A stretch of DNA of 7,016 bases from JBDSTZ01 sp039927975. Lineage in GTDB: Bacteria > Pseudomonadota > Gammaproteobacteria > Burkholderiales > Burkholderiaceae_D. A program made the translations under genes and the position numbers. The notes under the pieces are model-generated. The model was not told the DNA's origin. It saw only the letters and a program-made list of their open reading frames with translations, and searched no databases. Below, one piece after another: positions 1 through 5,779 of this stretch. The stretch is from positions 1-7,016 of the forward strand of contig JBDSTZ010000632.1 of the NCBI GenBank assembly GCA_039927975.1, read 5' to 3'. Positions within the stretch are counted from its first letter, which is position 1. Each line of letters begins with the position of its first letter.

Positions 1-480
1 CACATCGGCCAGGTGATCCGCTATTCGATCGCCGGCTCGGTGCTGCTGACCGTCGTCGCCTTGCTCTTCAAGGGCAAGATGCTCGCCTGGATCAACGCCA
101 AACCGTCGCGCCAGCTGCAGGGCAAGCCGCTGATGTGGGCCACCGTGGTCTCCGGCGCCGTGCTCGGCACCCTCGTGACCGTCTCCTCGATCGGCGCCGG
201 CGCCATCGGCGCCACCTTGCTGGTCATGCTGTATCCGCGCCTGAGTTCGGCCGAAGTGGCCGGCACCGACATTGCCTACGCCGTGCCGCTGACCGCGATC
301 GCCGCCTTTGGACATTGGTGGCTCGGCTCGATCAACTGGGAACTGCTGTTCTCCCTGCTGATCGGCTCGCTGCCCGGCATCACCCTCGGTTCCTGGGCCG
401 CCCGTTCGGTGCCTGAGCGCTTCCTGCGCGTCCTGCTGGCGCTGACGCTGACTGGTGTCGCCGCAAAACTGATCTATTAA
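1..480 (+). CDS. TauE/SafE-family membrane anion exporter, 5'-truncated by window edge
   Basis: The reading frame is open from base 1 (starting H-I-G-Q) to TAA at 478-480, giving 159 residues with no start codon visible, so the N-terminal part lies outside the window. The visible part is very hydrophobic, with likely membrane helices near residues 9-23, 45-73, 86-104, 111-130 and 138-157. The Gly-rich stretch VSSIGAGAIGATLLVMLYP (about residues 62-80) resembles the second repeat of the TauE/SafE (DUF81, PF01925) fold. Family members are usually about 250-270 residues, so roughly the last 60% is present. Characterised relatives are proposed to export sulfite or sulfoacetate, or to act as general anion permeases; the substrate cannot be read from sequence. 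Its position upstream of the sulfate-import operon in the same orientation makes a sulfur role reasonable, but this is inference. The 410-bp gap with its own promoter-like signals suggests it is not co-transcribed with cysT. Confidence 0.85.
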   Translation, partial: HIGQVIRYSIAGSVLLTVVALLFKGKMLAWINAKPSRQLQGKPLMWATVVSGAVLGTLVTVSSIGAGAIGATLLVMLYPRLSSAEVAGTDIAYAVPLTAIAAFGHWWLGSINWELLFSLLIGSLPGITLGSWAARSVPERFLRVLLALTLTGVAAKLIY

Positions 481-679
481 GAAGGTGCGCCGGGGGGCTG
501 CCGATCTTTACGATGCGGCGCCGATCAACCGGACGTTCCATCTGTTCTACTTGTAGCGCGAATTCCCGCTTGCGCTTGTTCGCGCTGTGATTGCTGTAGC
601 TCCCGCAGGCGCGGGTGCGAAGTTGCAGGCGGAAATCCCACTGTTCGCGCGCCAGCTTCCGGCGTTCGGCGCTCTCCAT
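380..679 (-). CDS. Possible small basic hypothetical protein (doubtful)
   Basis: A minus-strand frame starts at ATG 679-677 and runs 99 codons to a stop at 380. The first 65 or so residues are hydrophilic and Arg/Lys/Glu-rich (starting MESAERRKLAREQWDFRLQL) and look protein-like. Over 482-679 I counted about 70% GC at codon position 1, 47% at position 2 and 74% at position 3, the order expected for coding DNA in a high-GC genome. Two segments, near residues 8-23 (REQWDFRLQL) and 36-50 (KREFALQVEQ), resemble each other weakly. Against it: the last 100 bp overlap the 3' end of the TauE-like gene antisense, and this part reads like shadow sequence. The Shine-Dalgarno match is poor: GGGA abuts the ATG and AAGGGAAG is too far away. 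It may be a real small gene, a 3'-degraded remnant, or chance. I recognise no family. If real, it is divergent from cysT and shares its control region. Confidence 0.33.
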   Translation of the reverse strand: MESAERRKLAREQWDFRLQLRTRACGSYSNHSANKRKREFALQVEQMERPVDRRRIVKIGSPPAHLLNRSVLRRHQSASAPAGRAGSAQAPNGRPRNRG

Positions 680-711
680 TCCCGTCAGTAAACTTCCCTT
701 GTTGTATCGGC

Positions 712-737
712 ACAAACCCCGCGATCGCGGCGTTTGT
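712..737. repeat. 26-bp inverted repeat, operator or bidirectional terminator
   Basis: The left arm ACAAACCCCGCGA and right arm TCGCGGCGTTTGT are complementary at 12 of 13 positions, the only mismatch being C718 opposite C731. As RNA it would give an 11-bp stem with one mismatch around a GATC tetraloop. A-rich and T-rich ends (ACAAA and TTTGT) lie on both sides, a shape compatible with a weak bidirectional intrinsic terminator. The T-tract is short and interrupted, and the element is 232 bp beyond the TauE-like stop codon, so a protein-binding dyad is equally possible. Its outer arms are also part of the GTTTGT half-site series described separately. Confidence 0.6.
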
Positions 738-758
738 CACTTCGATGTGTGTTTGTCA
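732..758 (+). repeat. Direct repeat GTTTGTCA x2, candidate regulator half-sites
   Basis: The octamer GTTTGTCA occurs at 732-739 and again at 751-758, a 19-bp repeat distance. An inverted copy of its core, ACAAAC, lies at 712-717, about 20 bp before the first. The three elements therefore recur roughly every two helical turns, on the same face of the DNA. This is the geometry expected for cooperative binding of a dimeric or tetrameric regulator such as a LysR-type protein. Assignment to CysB is inference from the gene context only. Confidence 0.45.
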
Positions 759-781
759 GCACGGCAGCGTCGCAAAACCGG

Positions 782-808
782 TTTCGATATAGCGAAAACG
801 ACTATCGA
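782..808. promoter_or_regulatory. Overlapping dyads upstream of cysT, candidate CysB/LysR-type site
   Basis: TTTCGATATAGCGAAA at 782-797 is a near-perfect palindrome with 7 of 8 pairs matching. Overlapping it, TCGATA (784-789) and TATCGA (803-808) form an inverted repeat around a 13-bp spacer, and AAACCGGTTT (775-784) is a third small palindrome just upstream. The cluster lies about 83-109 bp before the cysT start codon. If transcription starts near 844-860, it would be centred roughly 50-65 bp upstream, where CysB and other LysR-type activators commonly bind. The dyads are seen directly; the regulator assignment is inferred. Confidence 0.4.
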
Positions 809-880
809 CATGAAAATATCTTCGTTCCGCTTATGTTATCGGCGTGAGATTATCCTGCCTTGATAGACGGTTTTGTAATA

Positions 881-886
881 AGAGGG
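881..886 (+). promoter_or_regulatory. Shine-Dalgarno sequence of cysT
   Basis: AGAGGG at 881-886 precedes two adjacent ATG codons, at 888 and 891. Its GAGG core ends 5 nt before the ATG at 891 but only 2 nt before the one at 888. The second ATG is therefore the better start. Confidence 0.6.
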
Positions 887-890
887 CATG

Positions 891-1742
891 ATGACTGCAG
901 TAATCCCCAAGCCGCAGGGCGCGCCGTTCCGGGTCATGCCCGGTTTCGGTTTGTCGCTCGGCTTCACCATTTTCTACCTGGCGCTGATCGTCCTGATCCC
1001 CCTGTCGGCGGTGTTCCTCAAGACCTTCACCATGACCTGGGAAGCCTTCTGGGCCGCCGTGACGTCCGACCGCGTGATGGCGTCCTACCGCCTCAGTTTC
1101 GGCGCTTCCCTGATTGCCGCATTTATTAATGTGATTTTCGGCGGTGTGGTGGCCTGGGTGCTGGTGCGCTACACCTTTCCCGGCAAGCGCTTCATCGACG
1201 CGCTGGTCGACTTGCCCTTCGCCCTGCCGACCGCCGTCGCCGGCATCACGCTCACTTCCCTGTATTCAGCCAACGGCTGGATCGGCCGCTACCTTGAAAG
1301 CTTCGGCATCAAGGTTGCCTTCACCCCGCTCGGCGTGGTGGTGGCGCTGACCTTCATCGGCTTGCCTTTCGTGGTGCGCACCGTGCAGCCGGTGCTCGAA
1401 GACCTCGAACGCGAACTCGAGGAAGCCGCCGCCAGTCTGGGCGCCAACGCCTTCCAGACCTTCTGCAAGATCACCTTCCCGGCCATCATGCCGGCCATGC
1501 TGACCGGTTTCGCGCTGGCCTTCGCGCGCGCCACCGGCGAGTACGGCTCGGTGATCTTCATCGCCGGCAACTTGCCGATGATTTCCGAGATCACGCCGCT
1601 GTTCATCATCACCAAACTCGAACAGTACGACTACGCCGGCGCCACCGCGATCGCGGTGGTGATGCTGGTCGTCTCCTTCGCGCTGCTGCTCACCATTAAT
1701 CTGTTGCAAGCCTGGACCCGTAATCGCGGAGGAAAGAAATGA
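891..1742 (+). CDS. cysT: CysT, sulfate/thiosulfate ABC transporter permease
   Basis: This encodes the first of two membrane subunits of the CysTWA importer (called CysU in E. coli). The importer brings periplasmic sulfate or thiosulfate into the cytoplasm for cysteine synthesis. The 283-residue length is normal for the family. Predicted helices lie near residues 21-43, 68-93, 104-125, 145-163, 198-213 and 247-272. The EAA loop that contacts the ATPase is clear at 178-197 (EEAAASLGANAFQTFCKITF), and ATGEYGS at 214-220 is a further conserved permease motif. The ATG at 891 is preferred over 888 because of ribosome-site spacing; choosing 888 adds one Met. It is the first gene of the operon, and its stop overlaps the cysW start as ATGA (1739-1742), implying translational coupling. 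No substrate-binding-protein gene precedes it. Homology is inferred from motifs and context. Confidence 0.97.
   Translation: MTAVIPKPQGAPFRVMPGFGLSLGFTIFYLALIVLIPLSAVFLKTFTMTWEAFWAAVTSDRVMASYRLSFGASLIAAFINVIFGGVVAWVLVRYTFPGKRFIDALVDLPFALPTAVAGITLTSLYSANGWIGRYLESFGIKVAFTPLGVVVALTFIGLPFVVRTVQPVLEDLERELEEAAASLGANAFQTFCKITFPAIMPAMLTGFALAFARATGEYGSVIFIAGNLPMISEITPLFIITKLEQYDYAGATAIAVVMLVVSFALLLTINLLQAWTRNRGGKK
1728..1733 (+). promoter_or_regulatory. Shine-Dalgarno sequence of cysW inside the cysT 3' end
   Basis: GGAGGA at 1728-1733 is a near-consensus ribosome site located within the last codons of cysT, 5 nt before the cysW ATG at 1739. It is the strongest ribosome site in the operon and supports this start. 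Confidence 0.8.
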
Positions 1743-2650
1743 GCGCCGTTCTCGTCACCCCGGCCGTCGCCGCCCCGCGTCGCGGCGAGCTGCCGACCGC
1801 CTCCAACGTGCTCGAACCGGGCTGGGTCAAGCCGGTGCTGCTGACCGTCGCGCTGCTCTTCCTCACGCTGTTCCTGTTCGTCCCGCTGGTGGCGGTGTTC
1901 GCCGAAGCGTTCAAGAAGGGCTGGCACGTCTACCTCGACGCGATCACCGAGTCGGACGCCATCTCGGCCATCAAGCTGACCCTGATCGCCGCCGGCATCT
2001 CGGTGCCGCTCAACCTGGTGTTCGGTGTCAGCGCCGCCTGGGCCATCGCCAAGTTCGAATTTCGCGGCAAGAGCATCCTGCTCACGCTGATCGACCTGCC
2101 GTTCTCGGTCTCACCGGTCATCTCGGGCCTGATCTATGTGCTCATGTTCGGCGCCCAGGGCTGGTTCGGTCCGTGGCTGCAGGCGCACGACATCAAGATC
2201 CTGTTCGCGGTGCCGGGCATCGTGCTCGCGACCGTGTTCATCACCTTCCCGTTCGTCGCGCGCGAATTGATTCCGCTGATGCAATCGCAAGGCAACGAGG
2301 AAGAGGAAGCCGCGCTGGTGCTGGGCGCCTCTGGCTGGGCCACCTTCTTCCGCGTCACCCTGCCGAACATCAAGTGGGGCCTGCTGTACGGCGTGATCCT
2401 GTGTAATGCGCGGGCCATGGGCGAATTCGGCGCGGTGTCGGTGGTGTCGGGCCACATCCGCGGCGAGACCAACACCATGCCGCTGCAGGTCGAAATTCTC
2501 TACAACGAGTACAACTTCGCCGCCGCCTTCGCCATCGCTTCGCTGCTGGCACTGCTGGCGCTGGTGACCCTGGCAATCAAATCAATTATCGAATGGCGTT
2601 TGCATCAGACCGACCCGGTCGAAGCCGAAGCACGCAAGATGGAGCACTGA
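1739..2650 (+). CDS. cysW: CysW, sulfate/thiosulfate ABC transporter permease
   Basis: This encodes the second membrane subunit of the sulfate/thiosulfate importer, pairing with CysT to form the translocation path. The 303 residues fit the family. An N-terminal extension of about 30 Pro/Ala-rich residues precedes the first helix (about 31-56). Further hydrophobic segments lie near 78-104, 112-137, 155-175, 211-225 and 258-283. The EAA loop is present at 188-208 (EEEAALVLGASGWATFFRVT), followed by the conserved RAMGEFGAVSVVSGHIRG at 225-242, typical of CysW. The start overlaps the cysT stop by 4 bp and is backed by a strong GGAGGA site. Its stop is separated from cysA by a single base. The hydrophilic tail after residue 284 is a normal cytoplasmic end. 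Nothing looks truncated or shifted. Confidence 0.97.
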   Translation: MSAVLVTPAVAAPRRGELPTASNVLEPGWVKPVLLTVALLFLTLFLFVPLVAVFAEAFKKGWHVYLDAITESDAISAIKLTLIAAGISVPLNLVFGVSAAWAIAKFEFRGKSILLTLIDLPFSVSPVISGLIYVLMFGAQGWFGPWLQAHDIKILFAVPGIVLATVFITFPFVARELIPLMQSQGNEEEEAALVLGASGWATFFRVTLPNIKWGLLYGVILCNARAMGEFGAVSVVSGHIRGETNTMPLQVEILYNEYNFAAAFAIASLLALLALVTLAIKSIIEWRLHQTDPVEAEARKMEH

Positions 2651-2651
2651 C

Positions 2652-3725
2652 ATGACGATCGAAGTTAAAAACATCCGCAAACAATTCGGCGAATTCACCG
2701 CCCTCGACAACGTCTCGCTCCAGTTCCCGGCAGGCGAACTGACCGCGCTGCTCGGGCCTTCGGGCTGCGGCAAGACCACGCTGCTGCGCATCATCGCCGG
2801 CCTCGAACATCCCGATTCGGGCCAGGTCCTGCTCGACAACCAGGACTCGTCGGCGCGCCACGTGCGCGAGCGCCAGGTCGGCTTCGTGTTCCAGCATTAC
2901 GCCCTGTTCAAACACATGACCGTGTTCGAGAACGTCGCCTTCGGCCTGCGCGTAAAACCGCGCGCCGAGCGTCCGTCCGAGCAGCAGATCCGCCAGAAGG
3001 TCAAGGACCTGCTCGAACTGGTACAGCTCGACTGGCTCGCCGACCGTTTCCCGCCGCAGCTGTCGGGCGGCCAGCGCCAGCGCATCGCCCTGGCGCGCGC
3101 GCTGGCGGTCGAGCCGCGCGTGCTGCTGCTCGACGAGCCTTTCGGCGCGCTCGACGCCAAGGTGCGCAAGGAACTGCGGCGCTGGCTGCGCCGCCTGCAC
3201 GACGACCTGCACGTGACCAGCATCTTTGTCACCCACGACCAGGAAGAGGCGCTTGAAGTGGCCGACCAGGTGGTCCTGATGAACAAGGGCAGGGTCGAGC
3301 AGCTTGGCTCCCCGGCCGAGGTCTACAACCATCCGGCTTCGCCCTTCGTCTACGGCTTCCTCGGCAACGTCAACCTGTTCCACGGCCGCGTGCACGAAGG
3401 AGTGCTAGCCAGCGGCGACGCCAGCTTCGAGGTGCCCGACCACGCCACGGTCCAGGATGGCAAGGGCATCGCCTATGTGCGTCCGCACGATCTGGAGGTC
3501 GAGCGTTTCACGCCGGGCAGCGAAGGCATCGTCGTCAAGCTGCGCCGCGCGCACGCGATCGGCCCACTGGCCCAGCTCGACCTTGAACGGGTCGACAACA
3601 CTGAATTGATCGAGGCGGTGATTCCGAACGAGCGCTTCCGCAGCCTCGACCTCAAAGATGGCGAGACGCTGGTGGTGCGGCCACGGCGCCTGCGCGTGTT
3701 TGTCGATCAGGGCGCGGCGATATGA
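2652..3725 (+). CDS. cysA: CysA, sulfate/thiosulfate ABC transporter ATP-binding subunit
   Basis: This is the cytoplasmic ATPase that powers sulfate/thiosulfate import through CysT/CysW. All ABC motifs are intact in the 357 residues: Walker A GPSGCGKT at 35-42, Q-loop Gln81 in VFQHYALF, signature LSGGQ at 137-141, Walker B LLLDE at 158-162, D-loop ALD at 166-168, and switch His195 in FVTHDQEEAL. From about residue 240 a C-terminal TOBE-type regulatory domain follows, as in CysA, MalK and other importer ATPases. GGAG at 2641-2644, inside the end of cysW, lies 7 nt before the ATG and supports this start. The length matches CysA (about 350-365). The gene ends in an ATGA overlap with cysB. A related importer with another substrate (for example molybdate) is unlikely given the CysT/CysW and CysB neighbours. 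Confidence 0.97.
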   Translation: MTIEVKNIRKQFGEFTALDNVSLQFPAGELTALLGPSGCGKTTLLRIIAGLEHPDSGQVLLDNQDSSARHVRERQVGFVFQHYALFKHMTVFENVAFGLRVKPRAERPSEQQIRQKVKDLLELVQLDWLADRFPPQLSGGQRQRIALARALAVEPRVLLLDEPFGALDAKVRKELRRWLRRLHDDLHVTSIFVTHDQEEALEVADQVVLMNKGRVEQLGSPAEVYNHPASPFVYGFLGNVNLFHGRVHEGVLASGDASFEVPDHATVQDGKGIAYVRPHDLEVERFTPGSEGIVVKLRRAHAIGPLAQLDLERVDNTELIEAVIPNERFRSLDLKDGETLVVRPRRLRVFVDQGAAI

Positions 3726-4651
3726 ACTTCCAACAGCTGCGTTCCATACGCGAAGCGGCGCGCCGCAACTACAATCTGACCGAGGTGGCCAACGCGCTGT
3801 TTACTTCGCAGCCGGGCGTGAGCCGCCAGATCCGCGAGCTTGAGGACGAACTGGGCGTGGTGATCTTCGAGCGCAACGGCAAGCGCCTCACCGGCTTGAC
3901 CGACCCCGGCAAGGGCATCCTCAAGATCATCGACAAGCTGCTGGTCGAGGCCGAGAACCTGCAGCAGGCCGGGCTCGAATACGCGGGGCAGAACAGCGGC
4001 ACGCTCAGCATCGCCGCCACCCACACCCAGGCGCGTTACGCGTTGCCGAAGGTGGTGCAATCGTTCCGCGCCGATTTTCCGGACGTGCGCATCGCGCTGC
4101 AGCAAAGTACGCCCGACCATATCGCTGAATGGGTCGTGTCGGGCAAGGCCGACATCGGCATCGCCACCGAGGGCCTGTCGCAGTTTCCGGACCTGGTGTC
4201 GTTTCCGTGCTATCGCTGGACCCACCTGATCGTGGTGCCGGACAACCATCCGCTGCTGGCGCATTCGCCGATCCGGCTCGAAGACCTGGCCGCCTTTCCG
4301 TTGATTACCTACGACGTGGGTTTCACCGGACGCGGACATATCGACGCGGCCTTCGCGGCGGCCGGCGTGCAGACCGACATCGTGCTGACCGCGATGGATT
4401 CGGACGTCATCAAGCAGTACGTGTCGCTGGGCCTCGGAGTGGGGCTGGTGGCGTCGATGGCCTTCGACCATGGCCGCGACAAGGGGCTGCGCGCGGTCGA
4501 GGCCTCGCACCTGTTCGCGCCCAACGTGACGCGGCTGGCGGTGCGCCGCGGCGCCTACCTGCGCACCTACACCTATCGCTTCATCGAGCAGTTCGCGCCC
4601 GAGCTCTCGCGCGCCGAGATCGACCAGGCGGTCAATTCGGAAGCGCCGTAG
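3722..4651 (+). CDS. cysB: CysB-family LysR-type regulator of sulfur assimilation
   Basis: This encodes a transcription regulator that senses sulfur status and activates sulfate uptake and reduction genes, classically with N-acetylserine or O-acetylserine as inducer and sulfate or sulfide as antagonist. The 309 residues comprise an N-terminal winged HTH (recognition region about 18-40, with ALFTSQPGVSRQIRELEDEL) and an effector domain from about residue 93. The effector-site residues reported for enteric CysB occur at identical numbering: T100, T102 and Q103 in ATHTQARY, T149 in IATEG, and T202 in GFTGR. The start overlaps the cysA stop as ATGA, with only a weak G-rich ribosome site, so translation probably depends on coupling. 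It is about 15 residues shorter than E. coli CysB (324), because the C-terminal tail after the conserved FAPELSRAEIDQAV segment is short. Being last in the transporter operon implies co-expression with its target. Cbl/SsuR-type paralogues are an alternative within the same family. Confidence 0.93.
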   Translation: MNFQQLRSIREAARRNYNLTEVANALFTSQPGVSRQIRELEDELGVVIFERNGKRLTGLTDPGKGILKIIDKLLVEAENLQQAGLEYAGQNSGTLSIAATHTQARYALPKVVQSFRADFPDVRIALQQSTPDHIAEWVVSGKADIGIATEGLSQFPDLVSFPCYRWTHLIVVPDNHPLLAHSPIRLEDLAAFPLITYDVGFTGRGHIDAAFAAAGVQTDIVLTAMDSDVIKQYVSLGLGVGLVASMAFDHGRDKGLRAVEASHLFAPNVTRLAVRRGAYLRTYTYRFIEQFAPELSRAEIDQAVNSEAP

Positions 4652-4662
4652 GGGGCGACGAA

Positions 4663-4689
4663 CCTACGCGCCGGGCCTACGCGCCCGGG
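4663..4689. repeat. 13-bp tandem repeat with small hairpin at the convergent gene junction
   Basis: CCTACGCGCCGGG (4663-4675) is followed directly by CCTACGCGCCCGGG (4676-4689), the same unit with one added C. CCGGGC (4671-4676) and GCCCGG (4683-4688) can also form a 6-bp stem with a 6-nt loop. The repeat straddles the stop codon of the minus-strand reductase and fills most of the gap to cysB. No T-tract follows on either strand, so this is at best a weak terminator. No better terminator is visible between the two convergent genes. Confidence 0.55.
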
Positions 4690-5723
4690 TCCTGGCAGCG
4701 GGCGTGGATGGCGTCGATCGCGTCCACCACCTGCTGCGGCAGGCGCGTCTCGACCGCGTCGATGTTTTCCTTGAGCTGCGCCAGGCTGGTCGCGCCGATG
4801 ATGGTCGAGCCGACGAACCAGCGCGTGTAGCACCACGCCAGCGCCATTTCGGCCGGCGTCATGCCGTTGGCGCGCGCCAGAGCGGCGTACTCCTTCGCCG
4901 CCTCGATCACCAGCGGGCGCAGATAGCGCGGGCTCCAGGTCGGCGGGAAGATCGACAGCCGTCCCACCGCCTGCGGATCGTCGATGTACTTGGCGCTCAA
5001 CTGGCCGAACGCCAGCGGGCTGTAGGCGAGCAGGCCGACGTTCTCGCGGAAGCACACCTCGTTGAGCAGCTGCGTCTCGAAGGTGCGCGCGGTCAGATTG
5101 TACAGATTCTGGATCGAGACGATCTTCGGCAAGCCCTTCATCTCGGCCTGCTTGACGAATTCGGACACGCCCCAGGCGCTCTCGTTCGACACGCCGATAT
5201 GCCCAATCTTGCCCTCGTCGATCAGGCGGCCCAGCGCGGCCAGCGTGTCCTCGATGGCGACGCTGTCGCGCTCCTTGGCCGGATCGAACCGGGTGGCGCC
5301 GAAGATCGGCACGTTCCGGCTCGGCCAGTGCAGCTGGTACAGATCGATGTGGTCGGTCTGCAGGCGCTGCAGGCTGGCCTCGACGGCGGCGCGCAGATTG
5401 GCTTCGTCGAAGTTGTGTTTGCCGCCGCGCACCCAGGTAAGGTTCGGATTCGGCCCGGCCGCTTTGGTGGCGATGACGACCGCGCCGCGCTTGCCGCTCT
5501 TTTTCAACCACGAACCAATGAAGCGTTCGGTCGCGCCTTGCGTGGCGGGACGCGGCGGCACCGGGTACATCTCGGCCGTGTCGATGAAGTTGATGCCGCG
5601 TTCGAGCGCGTAATCGAGCTGGCTGTGGGCGTCGGCTTCGGTGTTCTGCTCGCCGAAGGTCATGGTGCCCAGGCAGATGGTCGAGACGTTCAGGGTGCTG
5701 GAGCCGAGTGGTTTCGTTTGCAT
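4677..5723 (-). CDS. tas: Tas-like NADP(H)-dependent aldo-keto reductase
   Basis: This is a cytoplasmic (alpha/beta)8-barrel oxidoreductase that reduces aldehydes or ketones with NADPH; the physiological substrate is unknown. The 348 residues match E. coli Tas (346) in length and in signature stretches, notably LGTMTFGEQN (18-27), EADAHSQLDYA (29-39) and AEMYPVPPRPATQG (50-63). The catalytic tetrad of aldo-keto reductases is complete: D48, Y53, K87 and H132 (in YQLHWP). Cofactor-binding elements include GVSNES (177-182), QN (205-206), AYSPLAFG (233-240) and TIIGATSLAQLKENI (307-321). The ATG at 5723 has an AGAGGA ribosome site (5735-5730) with a 6-nt spacer. It lies 56 bp downstream of pyrD on the same strand and could be co-transcribed, but has no functional link to it. 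The leader holds AGGACAG repeats. The symbol is given at family level. Confidence 0.93.
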   Translation of the reverse strand: MQTKPLGSSTLNVSTICLGTMTFGEQNTEADAHSQLDYALERGINFIDTAEMYPVPPRPATQGATERFIGSWLKKSGKRGAVVIATKAAGPNPNLTWVRGGKHNFDEANLRAAVEASLQRLQTDHIDLYQLHWPSRNVPIFGATRFDPAKERDSVAIEDTLAALGRLIDEGKIGHIGVSNESAWGVSEFVKQAEMKGLPKIVSIQNLYNLTARTFETQLLNEVCFRENVGLLAYSPLAFGQLSAKYIDDPQAVGRLSIFPPTWSPRYLRPLVIEAAKEYAALARANGMTPAEMALAWCYTRWFVGSTIIGATSLAQLKENIDAVETRLPQQVVDAIDAIHARCQDPGA

Positions 5724-5726
5724 GGC

Positions 5727-5760
5727 CTGTCCTCTGTCCTTGTCTTTATCCTGTCCTTGT
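5727..5760 (-). repeat. AGGACAG repeats in the leader of the reductase gene
   Basis: On the minus strand AGGACAG occurs at 5733-5727, immediately next at 5740-5734, and again at 5757-5751. The last two are part of a 10-bp repeat ACAAGGACAG (5743-5734 and 5760-5751) with a 17-bp period. The leader therefore carries several purine-rich Shine-Dalgarno-like sequences; the one at 5735-5730 is placed correctly for the ATG at 5723. Confidence 0.5.
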
Positions 5761-5779
5761 TCTCACCCGGGTTGGGTGG

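Larger units (their letters stand above)
481..890. promoter_or_regulatory. Intergenic control region between the TauE-like gene and cysT
   Basis: This stretch has no supported plus-strand gene. Its left half (about 481-679) has coding-like composition only in one minus-strand frame. The right half (about 700-880) is visibly more AT-rich than the flanking genes and holds a 26-bp inverted repeat, GTTTGT half-sites, several dyads and the probable cysT promoter. Weak -10-like hexamers occur at 832-837 (TATGTT) and 848-853 (GATTAT). Neither has a good -35 element, as expected for an activator-dependent promoter. No transcription start can be fixed from the sequence. Confidence 0.6.

Noticed and set aside
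602..615. Small hairpin CCCGC-AGGC-GCGGG considered as a terminator for the TauE-like gene
   Set aside because: The stem is only 5 bp, no T-tract follows, and it is 120 bp past the stop codon; such short GC hairpins are expected by chance.
525..740. A second minus-strand frame of 71 codons in the control region
   Set aside because: It overlaps the better-composed frame starting at 679 and its translation (Gly/Arg/Thr/Gln-rich) has no protein-like features.
2586..3395. A 269-codon minus-strand open frame opposite cysA
   Set aside because: cysA on the plus strand has every ABC motif; the antisense translation has shadow-like composition.
3707..4510. A 267-codon minus-strand open frame opposite cysB
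   Set aside because: cysB has an intact HTH and effector site; the opposite frame is His/Arg/Val/Gln-rich without recognisable domains.
4129..4830. A plus-strand frame running out of cysB past its stop into the reductase gene
   Set aside because: It is a frame-shifted reading of cysB with Arg/Gly-rich low-complexity translation. cysB itself is complete, so there is no sign of a frameshift or fusion.
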